NCBI RefSeq assembly: GCF_050947875.1
Contig: NC_134571.1
Coordinates: 229,596,024-229,660,023, forward strand
Reading direction: 5' to 3'
Source: Dermacentor variabilis
Taxonomy: Eukaryota > Arthropoda > Arachnida > Ixodida > Ixodidae
Length of the DNA stretch: 64,000 nucleotides
Made by a program: the position numbers and the translations under genes. Under the pieces are notes generated by a model, which searched no databases, was not told the origin of the DNA, and saw only the letters and a program-made list of their open reading frames with translations. Of the stretch, positions 44,581 to 54,989 are shown in pieces (the first letter of the stretch is position 1; each line of letters begins with the position of its first letter).

Positions 44581-45259
44581 GTGAACTTTAATGAGAACCA
44601 GCAGTTATGTGGGCTGGGCCTAGGCCTCCCCCGATGAAAGGTCGAGGTCTTGCCTCTTCGTCGCTTCGTAGGTCTGCTGAGCTCAAAAAACAAAGTGTTG
44701 GCTGATGCCGAGATGCAGGTGTCCCTCATCCAAACCAAAATAAACTCTTTAAAGCAGTGAAACACAACACTGAGGCGTCGTGCGCGGGCTGAGAGTATGT
44801 CAGGACAGTTGAGGATGACTTACGAGTTGTTGAGAATCTCAATTGTGACAACGTTCAGGCCTCATACCACTGAGCTTGCTATCAGTTGATAGAAATAGCT
44901 CCTATTCGAAAATATTTGCTTCTGTATGCATCTCCACTTTATTCGTATTTGAGAATGTCCGACTCGATTTGCAATATTTTTCGAAGACATTTTATTTGCT
45001 CTGCATTTTACTAACCCCTCCCTTCTATTCTCTTTTTGAATAACATAAACACTTCTCCTTAGTATTCAAGTTGGACTAAGTCGTTTTTTTTTTTTTCGTA
45101 TGCTTACTAGAGAGTGACAGCATCGGCAGATATGGTTTCAGTCCATCTTGACATAAAACATAGTTCTGCATCACTCAGGGAATTTCGCAAAGGCACTGAG
45201 GGAAAACCTGGAAAACTCAGGGAATTTGGAAGTGTCAACTTGGTAGACAGCCTGCATTA

Positions 45260-45700
45260 ATGCACTAGGTATGTGTCGCTATTCAAGGAATCTTTTGCCA
45301 ACTTGGGTTATTGAGTATGTGTCATTGAGGGTGCGGCAAGTGAGGGAACAGTCTGATCGTTCGCTGGTACCGGTGCGCCATGCTTCTAGTCTCGGAGACT
45401 ACATGCGTACTTCACACTAGATGGCGCAGGGTGTGCAGAAATAAGCACAATGGAGGAGCCTGGTTGCTGCATGACGCGTTTCTCAGGCGTCATGTATTTC
45501 AGAGGCCATGTGCAGGCTTTATGGTGTGGGCACAAGGTGGCACCAAGTGTAGTTAGGGAAGTGCGAAAGAGGAGTCCCGCTACAATACACACCTCATACA
45601 TACCTCATTTTGATGGCAATGTGCTGTGTTGCTGTTTCAATTCAATGCTAATGCATTACCATCGACAGTCATCGTGAGATGGGTACTGCTGCAATTCTTT
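45260..45700. repeat. Dispersed tick repeat (opposite orientation to 26420-26945)
   Basis: Blocks such as tgcatgacgcgtttctcagg, gtgcaggctttatgg, and cacctcatacatacctcatt recall 26420-26945 read in reverse, and recur at 49270-49450. Non-coding. Confidence 0.5.
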
Positions 45701-46099
45701 TCCTGTTCAATTGCACAATTGATCTAGTTCAAAAAAATAATCTTGCATTGCATTTTGGATTTAATGAAGCCATTGCATGCCACATCCGCACTAGGGTAAT
45801 CTGTAAGCAGCCAGAGACTCGCTCGGCAGTGGTACGCAAAACTTGTGCGATTTGCAGGCCCATAATGGGTGCCGAGTGTTCCATAATAAAATGTGCATAA
45901 GGGGCGCTGCTATGCCGAGCGACACAGGCTGGGCATTGTGATCAGTGTATCGTCTATTCCGCAGCGTGAGTGACATGTGATCATGATTGGTGTTATAGAG
46001 GGACATACACAGAAGCTGAGGTGACACATTTTCTTGCTAATAACTGAAGCTTTTATAATGCATATCCCCCCCTCACCCTGAAAAAACAAAAGTGCATAA

Positions 46100-47090
46100 A
46101 TCGCGCATACTTAGCTGTCCTGGGCTCAACTATTATTTACCTCACGGTGAAGCACGAGTCAAAAATAGTAAGCTGGTTGACTACAAGCGATAAAGACTGC
46201 TTGCTTATATGCCTGCTTTTCTGTGAGATGAAATATCCTTCTGCAATCTCCTGTGCAAGCTTTTGTGTCTGAAAATTTCCCGCTACACCGCACTCTCGCA
46301 ACGAGCAAAAAGACTGGAAATGTGTATTCCTCTCAATGAATTCTTGTGCACCCTGAGCCGCTCGTTGACGCAATGACCCATTTGCTCGATGTATGTGCTG
46401 CCACAGCTGAAGTTTATATCACAGATGACACCCTGTTCGCATGAGGAGAACTGGCTGGTGTGCCGTATGGAGCGTTCGTGTGGTTTTCAGCACTTGCCTA
46501 TTTCATTCTAGCAACTCACGGCCGCACGCACCTTGCTTAGCTTGTTCTTGGCCGTGAACTCCACATGCACGCCAAACTTAGAAGTCACCTTCTTCAAGCA
46601 GCCTGAAATGGTCGTGCTCATACGGGAGCACAATCGCTTTCCGACGCTGACGTGTCACTGTCTCTTGCATTCCTTCAGTAAAAGATACTTTCCTTTTCCT
46701 TGCCAACTTCTCAGGTGGATTCCAAAATATTTTCTGGGAAGCTCAGCTTCTTCAGTTTTGAACTTGATGGTTGACGCTCTCAGCCATTCGGTGAACACAA
46801 TCTGGTTAGAGCTGACTTGAGACATGACTCCGCTATCCTGTTCCTAACCAATTTGGTGCGGCCTGATCGGAAGTCCAAGAGAGGCTTTACGCTCCTGGGA
46901 ATGTTTGCCGAACCCATGTTCGAAGCGCAGATTAGTGTCCAGGGACTATATGCTTCCTTCACTTGGCATGCCTTCTCAAGCCGTGTCCTCTCTCCTTAAG
47001 CATTTTGAGAACATCCAAGGAAGCTTGTAGAAAGCTGCGTTTGTTTAGTAGCACTAGAAAGTTGTCTGCAAGTGCCGTATCTTTACGGCC
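46100..47090 (-). pseudogene. PLE-5: highly decayed RT C-terminus and GIY-YIG endonuclease
   Basis: Minus-strand pieces in shifting frames: ALADNFLVLLNKR (the YxDD region, second Asp now Asn) near 47060, a LDTNLRFEHGF block near 46925, SKFGVHVEFTAKNKLSKV near 46550, and GVICDINFSCGSTYIEQMGH with NERLRVHKNSL near 46400-46340. The last is a degraded GIY-YIG core. It has more breaks than the other PLE copies and is probably the oldest. Confidence 0.7.
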
Positions 47091-47239
47091 AAACCTTGTA
47101 GATCATTCTCCTGTTCCATAGTGTCCATGGTGTCTTTTAGAGAAGCACGTGTTGAAAAAGAAATAGTGCCCATTCAGACGGTGGTGAAGGCAAGAGAGAA
47201 ACTGCCCACTCCCCTTCGAGCCAACAGTCACCATCATGT

Positions 47240-47435
47240 TCAGCACATGATGGTGATGAAACCACTTACCCCTATCTTGCACCAGCTGACCCGACCTTGT
47301 GCCTGTAAATTTCCTAATTCCATTATACCACCTAATGCTCTGCCATCCTCTACTGCATTTTCCTTCCTTTGGCACCCATTCTGTAACAGGGCACTGGTTA
47401 TATCTACCCTGTGCATTATTACTTTCTAGGGCCAT
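47240..47435 (-). pseudogene. LINE ORF2 C-terminal scrap (RTE/R1-like)
   Basis: The minus frame reads CSRGWQSIRWYNGIRKFTGT and GQLVQDRGKWF, resembling the RGRQ-x-RW-x-D-x-I ... AQDRxRWR end of RTE-like LINEs. It is short and broken, with no tail. Assignment is by motif only. Confidence 0.45.
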
Positions 47436-47849
47436 TTCATCCTCTTATATCAAAGTTGAAAAATGCATTTCATGTTAAAATACACCATCTCAGAAATAAC
47501 TTGCAGCACAAAGTACTTCAGTGCATTCAGAAGAAGCAGAGCTATTAGCAATCAAAGATCATCTTTGATCCCCTTCACTGTGCTTTGCTCCTTCTTCAAT
47601 GTCTTGCACTGTGAAGGCTATGGCAGAGTGTGGTGGTGCCCACAACGCTTTGCCTACTGAATGCCACCACGGTGTGCAGTTCAAATTTGATTTTGAATGT
47701 TCACATAGATGCCACTACTTCGGATCTTGGCACCTATGACATCCCAAACTCAGAGGCTATCCGTTAACTTAGGTAGAGTTCGTGGTGTCTCATTGCTTTG
47801 TTGTAGTCTGCTAGATAGTACTCACAGCTGTGTTTTCTCACACCAAGTA

Positions 47850-48730
47850 CCATGATTCGACAAATGTAACAGCGCTAGCACATGCAACCACAAAGAAACA
47901 AAGATGAGACAAAAGCACTGTGCTGTCAACTAAATTTGATTGACGGAAGTTGGACACCTTATATAAGGTGAAAGGCATAGGTGAAGTGGGAGGGAGCAAT
48001 ACAATTGAGAAAAATGACACTGTGCGTCAATGTACGTACGTGCAGGTAATCAACAGATACAGAAAAGGGAAAAAGAAAAACAGAGAAAGGCAAGAAATAC
48101 TAAATGCAACCAATTCAGTATTCAGTCACTTCTAAAAATTCAAGCTTTGCAGCAAATAGCGATACTGAGGAGGTGCTTACACACTTGCTGCCATATTTCT
48201 TTGTGTGGAACGCTTCCAAACTAACGCATGCCATCTTGTCGGTACTCTTACTGAGAATCTTTGTCTCTCCCAACCGAGCCTCGCATCCTCTGCATTTAAT
48301 TATGTGCGTGAGCAAATGCGTGTTCCTGTCCTTTAAATCACTTAAATTTTGGGCATGGTCCCCCAAGCGGTCATTGATGCACCGGCTGTGTTGGCCGACA
48401 TAAAGCCTTCCACACTTCAATGGAATAGCATAGATCACTCCTGTGGAACACTTGCCGAATGGCTTGTCGTGTTTTACCTGATAACCTCTTTTTTTAGAGT
48501 TGCGAATGCATGGGCCCAACTGTGCCAGCTTGTTGGGTGCCGAAAAAACAATGGACACTGCACGCCTGTTGGCCACCTTCTTGAGGTTGTGCGAAGTCTT
48601 GTGCAGGTACGGCACAACCAAAGGCTTGTCAGTCTTCTGACAGTCATCTTCCTTTCTTCGTGTTCCTAGCTTTAGCTTTTGAAGGAGGGTCTCAGACACA
48701 GCAGTCAAAATCAACAAGGGGAACCCCGCC
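47850..48730 (-). pseudogene. PLE-6: RT C-terminus and GIY-YIG endonuclease
   Basis: One open minus frame (48717 to 48115) covers RLILTAVSETLLQKLKL, VVPYLHKTSHNLKKVANRR, VSIVFSAPNKLAQL, then GVIYAIPLKCGRLYVGQHSR (the usual QTGR is QHSR), NDRLGDHAQNL, HIIKCRGCEARLGE and a stop. It is 5'-truncated at about 48730 and followed by a 3' UTR to about 47850. It is the longest uninterrupted PLE frame in the window. Confidence 0.85.
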
Positions 48731-49901
48731 GCGAAAAGCTGGCTGGCCTGATTCTCAAAACTTTTCTGATTCTCGTGTATGGATTCTCCTGATTCTCAGC
48801 TGGCCTGATTCCCAAAACAGTGTGACACTACAGCTCTTTTCACAGTTTTGGAATGTATCAAATCATACGACAACAAAACCTTTTTTTGCTCGAGGGAAGT
48901 AGCCCCAGCAAACGTGCCTTTCAGAAAAGGTTAGTCTCAGGTCAAAAAACTGTAAAAACAGCTGTATCATGTAGTTCATGGTAGTTCATCAGCGCTTGTA
49001 TCGCATCCTTGTTTCGTTGTGGTTGCATGTGTTAGCACTGTTACATTTGTCAAATCAAGTATACACCTAGAAAGAAGTTTCAATGAGTGCCATGAGTAGC
49101 ATATTTTCTTTTGTGCTTATCTGTATGGCACTCACACAATTTCCAAAGGTTAAACGAAGCCTCATCTTTATGTTTGCTCGTGCGAGTACGTCACATTGGC
49201 TAAGCGATGTATACTGCACTGTGGGCTTGCATTGAAGGGATTCCTATTGTAACAAGCATTTCCCAGATGCCATGCATTTCTCAGGCACCACGTGCAGGCT
49301 TCACGGTGGTGATGCTAGATAGTGCTGCGTCTTCCTAGCGAGGCTTGAAAGAGGACTCCTACTGCAGCACACGCCCCATACATAACTTGCTTTGAGGGTG
49401 GCAACACGTCACTATATTGATTCAGTGCTAACACATCATCGTCATTATCGTCGATTGGTTCTGCCGCAACTATTTTAGCCAAGCTCGAGGGGTGGTGGAG
49501 AACCGCTTTAATGTCAACTAGAGTATCGCCTACCCCTGTTTTCTCTTTAATCCTGTCTCTTAACCTTGTGCCTAACATTTTTCATTCTATTGTTCATTGC
49601 ACAGCTTCTTTGCTAACCTCCATGTTTCTGCCTCGGTACTAGTAGAATGCAATGATTGGTTTTGAAAGAGGGGCCCATTTGTACCATATTTCAAAGGGGG
49701 TGCTCATGTCATTATCAACACAGAAAGGTAAAACTAGCAAGCTTTGTGGCATCAATTATGTGCATCAAAATGGGGAACCATGCTGAGGTAAAGAGGGAAT
49801 GGTTCTTTTCAACTATTGTTCTTTTTCTTTCAATTAGGACTCCAATCGGGCCAACTCTCTGCAGTGTCCCACCCTCGCAGTTCTGCTTGTTTCTAATGCA
49901 G
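48731..49901. other. Ric-8 intron without a gene
   Basis: Contains short repeated blocks (ctggcctgattctcaaaac units near 48745-48820), a scrap of the dispersed repeat at 49270-49450, and a pyrimidine-rich acceptor region before 49902. No further gene is seen. Confidence 0.55.
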
Positions 49902-50249
49902 GATGGTGCGGTTGATGACAGTTCCGTGCACGGACACCAAGCACCTCGCCGCTGAGCTGCTGTTTGTGCTGTGCAAGGAAAAGGTGGGACGCCTCGTCAA
50001 ATACACGGGCTATGGGAACGCTGCGGGGCTGCTGGCAAGGCGAGGGTTGCTGCTAGGGGGCGCAAGGGTGCCCTACTCAAGCGACTCTGAGGACAGCGAC
50101 ACAGAGGAGTACCTGCGGAACCGAGATGAGATCAATCCGGTGCTCGGCTGCTACCAGCCAACGCATGATTCGCCCCTGCAGGGGCTCAGCCAGGAGCAGA
50201 AGGAGCACGAGGCCATGCAGTTGGTCAGCCTCATGGACCAACTCGCCAG
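49902..50249 (+). CDS. Ric8: Ric-8 (synembryn) C-terminal region exon
   Basis: An acceptor (tttctaatgcag) precedes the exon. It encodes MVRLMTVPCTDTKHLAAELL, FVLCKEKVGRLVKYTGYGN, AAGLLARRGLLLGG, then PYSSDSEDSDTEEYL, INPVLGCYQP and EQKEHEAMQLVSLMDQLAR. KYTGYGNAAGL and the EQKEHEAMxLV stretch are Ric-8 hallmarks. The acidic Ser/Thr stretch matches the region phosphorylated by CK2 in mammalian Ric-8A. A donor, GTACAT, follows at 50250. Known Ric-8 proteins continue past this point, so I end the exon there; read-through would add 12 residues to a TAG at 50287-50289. The last exon was not found downstream. Confidence 0.9.
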
Positions 50250-50289
50250 GTACATGGAAAATGGGTACATACTTCATATGAGGGAGTAG

Positions 50290-50516
50290 TGACTGCTGTT
50301 TTCACTTTCAACCAACTTGTAGTTATGCATGCGAGGGTTCGAAATGTCACAGGCAACCTGTGATCTGAAAGGTATGAGAATAATGGGGTTCATAGTATTG
50401 ACACGTGTACCTATTCATCCTTTTTCATGGGACCCGCTAACTTAAAGCTATCGCTCAGCGCAAGACATGCTTGCATGATTTAGAACTTGAGCAAATGTTA
50501 TTGTTGATTCTATCTG
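50290..50516. other. Probable intron after the Ric-8 exon
   Basis: If splicing at 50250 is used, this is intron; if not, it would be 3' UTR. No polyadenylation context is convincing. No other feature. Confidence 0.4.
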
Positions 50517-50702
50517 TTGTGTATGTCCTCGCCAAACCTTGTATAATCATAATGCATGCTCGATAAAAATTGTGTAGTAATGTCTGGAAACCACATGAGC
50601 ACCAGCGATTACACTGGAACCTTCGCTAAATTATATATAAAAGCCAGTGCACTTGACCCACAGATCAGATTTCGCTAATCACCAACTGTGTTCGCTGCAA
50701 TT
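50517..50702 (+). repeat. Fragment of a gypsy-3-family LTR
   Basis: Sequence such as ccagcgattacactggaac, a tatataaaagccagtgcac block and the acttgacccacagatcagat block matches the R/TATA region of the LTR at 59330-59749 with many differences. Both ends are missing. Confidence 0.65.
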
Positions 50703-51216
50703 AGAATTAGAATCTGAATTTATTATTAGAAGTTGGGTCACATCACAAGTATTTATTATGCAGAAGGAGGTCCCATCGTCAAAGACTGTATCGGGACCTT
50801 CTGTACAAGAACAGTTATTATAGTTAACATCTCTTTTAAGTTAACATACTTGTTTTTTGTTTTCATACTTGTTTTTTTTTTTTTTTTTTTTGTTCCAAAT
50901 GCCTACTCCTGCCTAAGGCCTGGTAACAAGGCTGGCAGTACTTGTAAAATAAAATAAAAAAATAAATCTCAAAGCATTGAAGTATACAAGCATCAAGAAA
51001 AGAACAGTTGGAGAACAAAATAGAGAATTGATTACAAATATTTTACAAAATACAAGTTTATTTCCAACAACAAAAGAAAAAGAAAAAGCGAACAAAGATA
51101 AACTGCAGTAATCCTTGTTGTTAATCTGGCAATAAAAAAATTCGTTTTTAGTTCTCTTTTAAATTGTGATACAGATCTTACGTTTTTCATTATGAAAGGA
51201 AGAGTGTTCCGTATTG

Positions 51217-51637
51217 CTAAAAGACATGTTTTTTGATGCAAGTTAAAACACCCAGAAGTAAGACACAAAAAGACAGAACGGGCGGCACTTCCAACTGGTT
51301 TAATTTGGGCTGTGACCCATAAATATATATACACATACACGCATGTGCAGGCTGTTCACAAATCTACGTTACCCAGCGGTCGAACAATCTTGTTTCCGAT
51401 TTGTAGAGCACGATCAGAAACAAGATTGTTCGACCACTGGGTAACGTAGATTTGTGAACAGCCTGCGCATGCGTGTATGTGTATATATATTCATGGGTCA
51501 CAGCCCAAATTAAACCAGTTGGAAGTGCCGCCCGTTTTGTCTTTTTGTGTCTTCCTTTTGTGTGTGTTTTAACTTGCAGCAAAAAACATGTCTTTTAGCA
51601 AGCACCAACTAGGCCAACAAGCAGTTCTGTTGTAACA
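51217..51637 (+). mobile_element. Foldback 2: PLE-derived element with ~180-nt inverted arms
   Basis: Arms 51217-51396 and 51417-51600 are near-perfect reverse complements around a 20-nt loop. Outside the right arm, 51601-51637 carries caccaactaggccaacaag, the PLE terminal motif. The arms include a TATATATA promoter-like stretch and PLE-type 3' UTR sequence. Flanks hold a 12-bp repeat with one mismatch, tgttccgtattg (51205-51216) and tgttccatattg (51638-51649). It has the same design as foldback 1 but a different sequence. No coding region. Confidence 0.8.
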
Positions 51638-51828
51638 TGTTCCATATTGATATGGAAGTTAATTCAACAGTGTGTTTACCATAGTTAGTGTGGATTCTTG
51701 GTAAAAGAAAATTATTATTCAGCGTAGATCTGGTGGTACTATGGATCATCAGATTAGATGGTGAAAATGGGATCGATGGTAGCTCATTATTCACAAATCT
51801 GTAGAAAAAAATACCTAGCTTGTATTTA

Positions 51829-52330
51829 TATCATAAGAAGCCAACAAACAGTGACACCAAGGACAACATAGGGGAAATTACTTGTGCTCAATAAATGAAA
51901 TAACGAAACGATAAATTAATGGAAATTAAAGTGGATGAAAAACCAACTTGCCGCAGGTAGGGACCGAACCCACAACCTTCGCATTTCCTTCGCAACCTTC
52001 GACCAAGGTCTGCGAGGGGGGGCACTGGCTAACACTCCCAGGGTTCTACTAGAAAACATAAATACCCAAAAAAGTGGATGGGGAAATCGCACCGCAGTAG
52101 CTCAATTGGTAGAGCATCCCACGCGAAATGTTAAGTTTGTGGGTTCGGTTCCCACCTGCAGCAATTTGTTTTTTCATCCACTTTCATTTCCATTAATTTA
52201 TCGTTTCATTATTTAATTAATTAAGCACAAGTAACTTCCCCTATGTTGTCCTTGTTGTCGGTGTTTGTTGGCTTCTTATGATATGACTAATAAAAATCAG
52301 GCCCCTCGGTTAAACTCTTTTCTTCTCGTT
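51829..52330. mobile_element. SINE inverted dimer with two tRNA-like heads
   Basis: A 13-bp duplication, tagcttgtattta, at 51816-51828 and 52331-52343 flanks a 502-bp insert. The left part (51829-51990) is the reverse complement of the right part (52120-52282). At 52095-52165 the + strand has a tRNA-like head with an A box (TAGCTCAATTGG) and B box (GGTTCGGTTCC); the left part has the same head on the minus strand. The tail ends ctaataaaaatcaggcccc. So it is two copies of one tRNA-derived unit, head to head, moved together. Confidence 0.75.
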
Positions 52331-52579
52331 TAGCTTGTATTTAGTGAGCCCAGAAATGGTAAGGATGTTATTCTGGTGTAGTAGGGAAGTGGCATTAGAA
52401 AAGCCTGGACTGTAAGTCATTATTCTTATAGCTCAGTTCTGAACTGTCTGGAGAGACGCAATATGAGTATTATAGGTGTTTCCCCAACATGTTATGCCAT
52501 AAGTAATGTGAGAGTGGACAAAAGAGTGGTAAAGTGAGAGTAAAGTGGTACGTGTGAAGTAAGGGCGTGTTTTAATTAA

Positions 52580-53688
52580 GGTGCGTGTACATAAACTATC
52601 TTCTTCTTTATGTGAGCAATATGATTGTGATATTTCAAATTACAATCAAGTAGAATACCAAAGAAAGATGAACATGAACTTGGAGGGAGCCGGTGAGGAC
52701 CAAAAGTGATAGGTGGAATGGATGGTATGTTTCGCTGATGTGAAGAGAATACAACAAATTGGCTCTTAGTTGCATTAATAGCTAACATGTTTACACCACC
52801 TTAGCATATTTTCTAAGTCAGCATTTAACTTATTAACAAGAAATGAGCTATCTTTATGAAAAGTGAATATAGGGTGTCATCTGTGTCCAGAATGCATTCT
52901 GTGGAAGAAAGACAGTTAGGTAAATCATTAATATAAACCAAAAACAGTAGTGGCCCCAGGATAGATCCCTGGGGCACACCAATGTTAGTAATTCACTGCC
53001 AAGTATAAGCATTGGAAATAGAAACAACTTGAACTCTGTTACATAAGTAGCTATTTAGTAGTGAGAGAGCAGGCCCACAAATGGCAATTGCCTCAAGCTT
53101 AGAGAAAAGGATATTATGATTTATGCCATCAAATGCTTTTGTTAGATCGATAAAAACTGAGGCGGCGAGAAATCCTTCGTCAATTAATTTTTTTAGTTGG
53201 TCAGTACGATAAATGAGTGCCAGCTCAGTGGAATATCCATGGCGAAAACCAAACTGGCATGAAGAGAGGATATTAAATTTAGAAAGGTATTTCGTTAGCC
53301 ATATTTCAATTAGTTTCTCAATAACTTTCCCAAAGAATAGTAGAATGCAAATAGGTCTGTAGTTATTTAATAATGAGCTATCGCCTTTTTTTTTTTTAAA
53401 CTGGGGTGATTTTGCCATGCTTAAGTTCAGAGGGAACTAAACCAGTCTTGAATAATAAATTAACAATAAATGAAAGTATATCTGAAGTTAAGTGCACAAT
53501 TCATTTAATGTTAGCAGGGTGGACCTCGTCAATTCTAGCGCTTGTCACTTTTAGATTATTTATAACAGCAGTTATTTCTTCTGGCGTTGTAGGAAATAAA
53601 AAGAATGAATGATGTAGACAGTTCATGCTGATGGTCTGTGTAGGAGAAGGTAAATTCTTAAGAGCGAAAAAAACTACTAAAAGCCTCA
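52580..53688 (-). pseudogene. L2/CR1-like LINE reverse transcriptase
   Basis: Minus-strand blocks in order: FPTTPEEITAVINNLKVTS (53560), SSLLNNYRPICILLFFGKVI, FNILSSCQFGFRHGYSTELA and SVFIDLTKAFDGINHNILFS (53420-53100), [20 protein letters not shown] (about 52960), and DTDDTLF at about 52890 where the family has ADDT, so DD remains. The thumb CSSFFGILLDCNLKYHNHI follows at 52650. Frameshifts and a TAG near 52993 break the frame. Confidence 0.85.
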
Positions 53689-54552
53689 CCAAGGTTGACA
53701 ACTGGGCTTGTTGGTATAGCATATTAGAGGTTGGATTGCGCAACATTTGGATGACACACACAAAAGATAAACACACACCACAGAGCGCTACTTGCAGCTA
53801 TCGTTTTATTCCCTTGTCAATGGAATAAATACAGGAAGATACTCAGGGAGGGAGGGTGGTAGCAACAAAAAACAAAAGAAAATGTTTTGACAAGCACGGC
53901 CATCTACCAATGCAAAGCCGGCTTTGTCATGTGATCATTTTTGCTTCACTCGACATCGCAAAAAAAAAAAAAGAAGGAACAGGATATGAAATTTCAGATT
54001 AGCACATGAGGAAATCTATTTCCTTTGCACTAAGGAAGACTGAGAGTGTGCTCACACACATACTTCCCAAACGCGCAATCTCAGCGGCTTCGATTATCTC
54101 TCGCGTTATTTGGCTGCCATCTTTGCTCACAATCTTACAATTCTTAAAGAATGGCCAACATCCGCAGTCTCTACAATGTATCCCAACATGTCTGGTGGCT
54201 GCTTTTGAAACATTATAATCATGGTCCTTTAATCTTTCGTTCAAACATCGTCCAGTCTGTCCAATGTACTTTCTGCCGCACTGAAGTGGAATGGAATATA
54301 CCACTCCCTCAGTGAAGTCGACAAACTTTTGTCTGTGTTGTGTTTCACAGCCTCGTTTCTGTGTGGCACCTGGGTTTACTTTTGCACACATGCTCAGCAA
54401 TTTTTCCGGTGTGGAAAACACCACTTTTACCTCGCATCTTTTACCAATTTTCTTTACTCGGTGCGCGATCGAATGGATGTATGGCATCACCACTATTTTT
54501 TCTCATGTTTCTCTTCTGTGTGTCTCGTCAAAATGTTGCACAATCCAACCTC
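53689..54552 (-). mobile_element. PLE-7: TSD-bounded Penelope-like insertion with short inverted ends
   Basis: An 11-bp duplication, taaaagcctca, at 53678-53688 and 54553-54563 flanks an 864-bp insert; removing it restores the LINE frame (an AEAF-SSFFALKNLPSP joint). In minus orientation the 3' end is ctataccaacaagcccag, the PLE motif. Next to that, 53724-53759 is the reverse complement (few mismatches) of the 5' end at 54518-54553. Between lie the nuclease gene and 3' UTR. Confidence 0.88.
53999..54493 (-). pseudogene. PLE-7 linker and GIY-YIG endonuclease
   Basis: The open minus frame reads VVMPYIHSIAHRVKKIGKR-like linker (from 54493), VKVVFSTPEKLLSMCAKV, then GVVYSIPLQCGRKYIGQTGR, NERLKDHDYNV, HVGIHCRDCGC, and ITREIIEAAEIARLG to a stop at 53999. 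All nuclease motifs look intact, but the RT is missing, so it cannot mobilise itself. Confidence 0.85.
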
Positions 54553-54989
54553 TAAAAGCCTCAGCTATATCGGCAGGGGAATGAGCTCCACTCCATCATT
54601 TAAAATTCTGGATACTTGGTTTAGTCGTGTGTTCCTGTTTAAGAGGGAGTTGACAAATTCCCATTTTTTTTTAGTGTTATTAGCCGCCTGTAAAATTTTT
54701 TGCTCGAAATACAATTGTTAAGCGGATTTTAATGTACACGTAAGAGTGTTACAGTAGTTTTTATATCAGGCACATAAGCTCAGTTAAGCAGTTGCCTTTT
54801 GGTTTTCCTATACAAGTTGTCCCATTTGCACAATGCTGTTAATAACTGCTGCAAGATCCATGGATTGTGAGAAAATGCTAGTTTTTTTTTACATTTATTT
54901 TTGGAGGTGAACTGACGTAAGTATGACATAATACGTCAAAAAAAATCTGGAAAAAGCTTTCTGTTGGTCGTTTAGTGATTTACTTTCAG

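Larger units (their letters stand above)
42036..45254. mobile_element. TIR element, family CAGGGTGTCTACCAA, copy 2 (with nested THAP transposon)
   Basis: The ends cagggagtctaccaa and ttggtagacagcctg are the diverged TIRs of copy 1 at 17792-19439. Both ends of the body align with copy 1 (for example the 'ccgcaggtccgaaacggc' block and the 'ctgaggc(c/g)(t)tgtgcg' block). It is 3,219 bp because about 1.5 kb extra lies at roughly 43150-44680. No 5-bp duplication is visible; the left flank repeats gggagtctaca, suggesting a local rearrangement. Confidence 0.8.

Noticed and set aside
52095..52165. A possible tRNA gene
   Set aside because: It is one head of a SINE dimer inside an insertion with target duplication.
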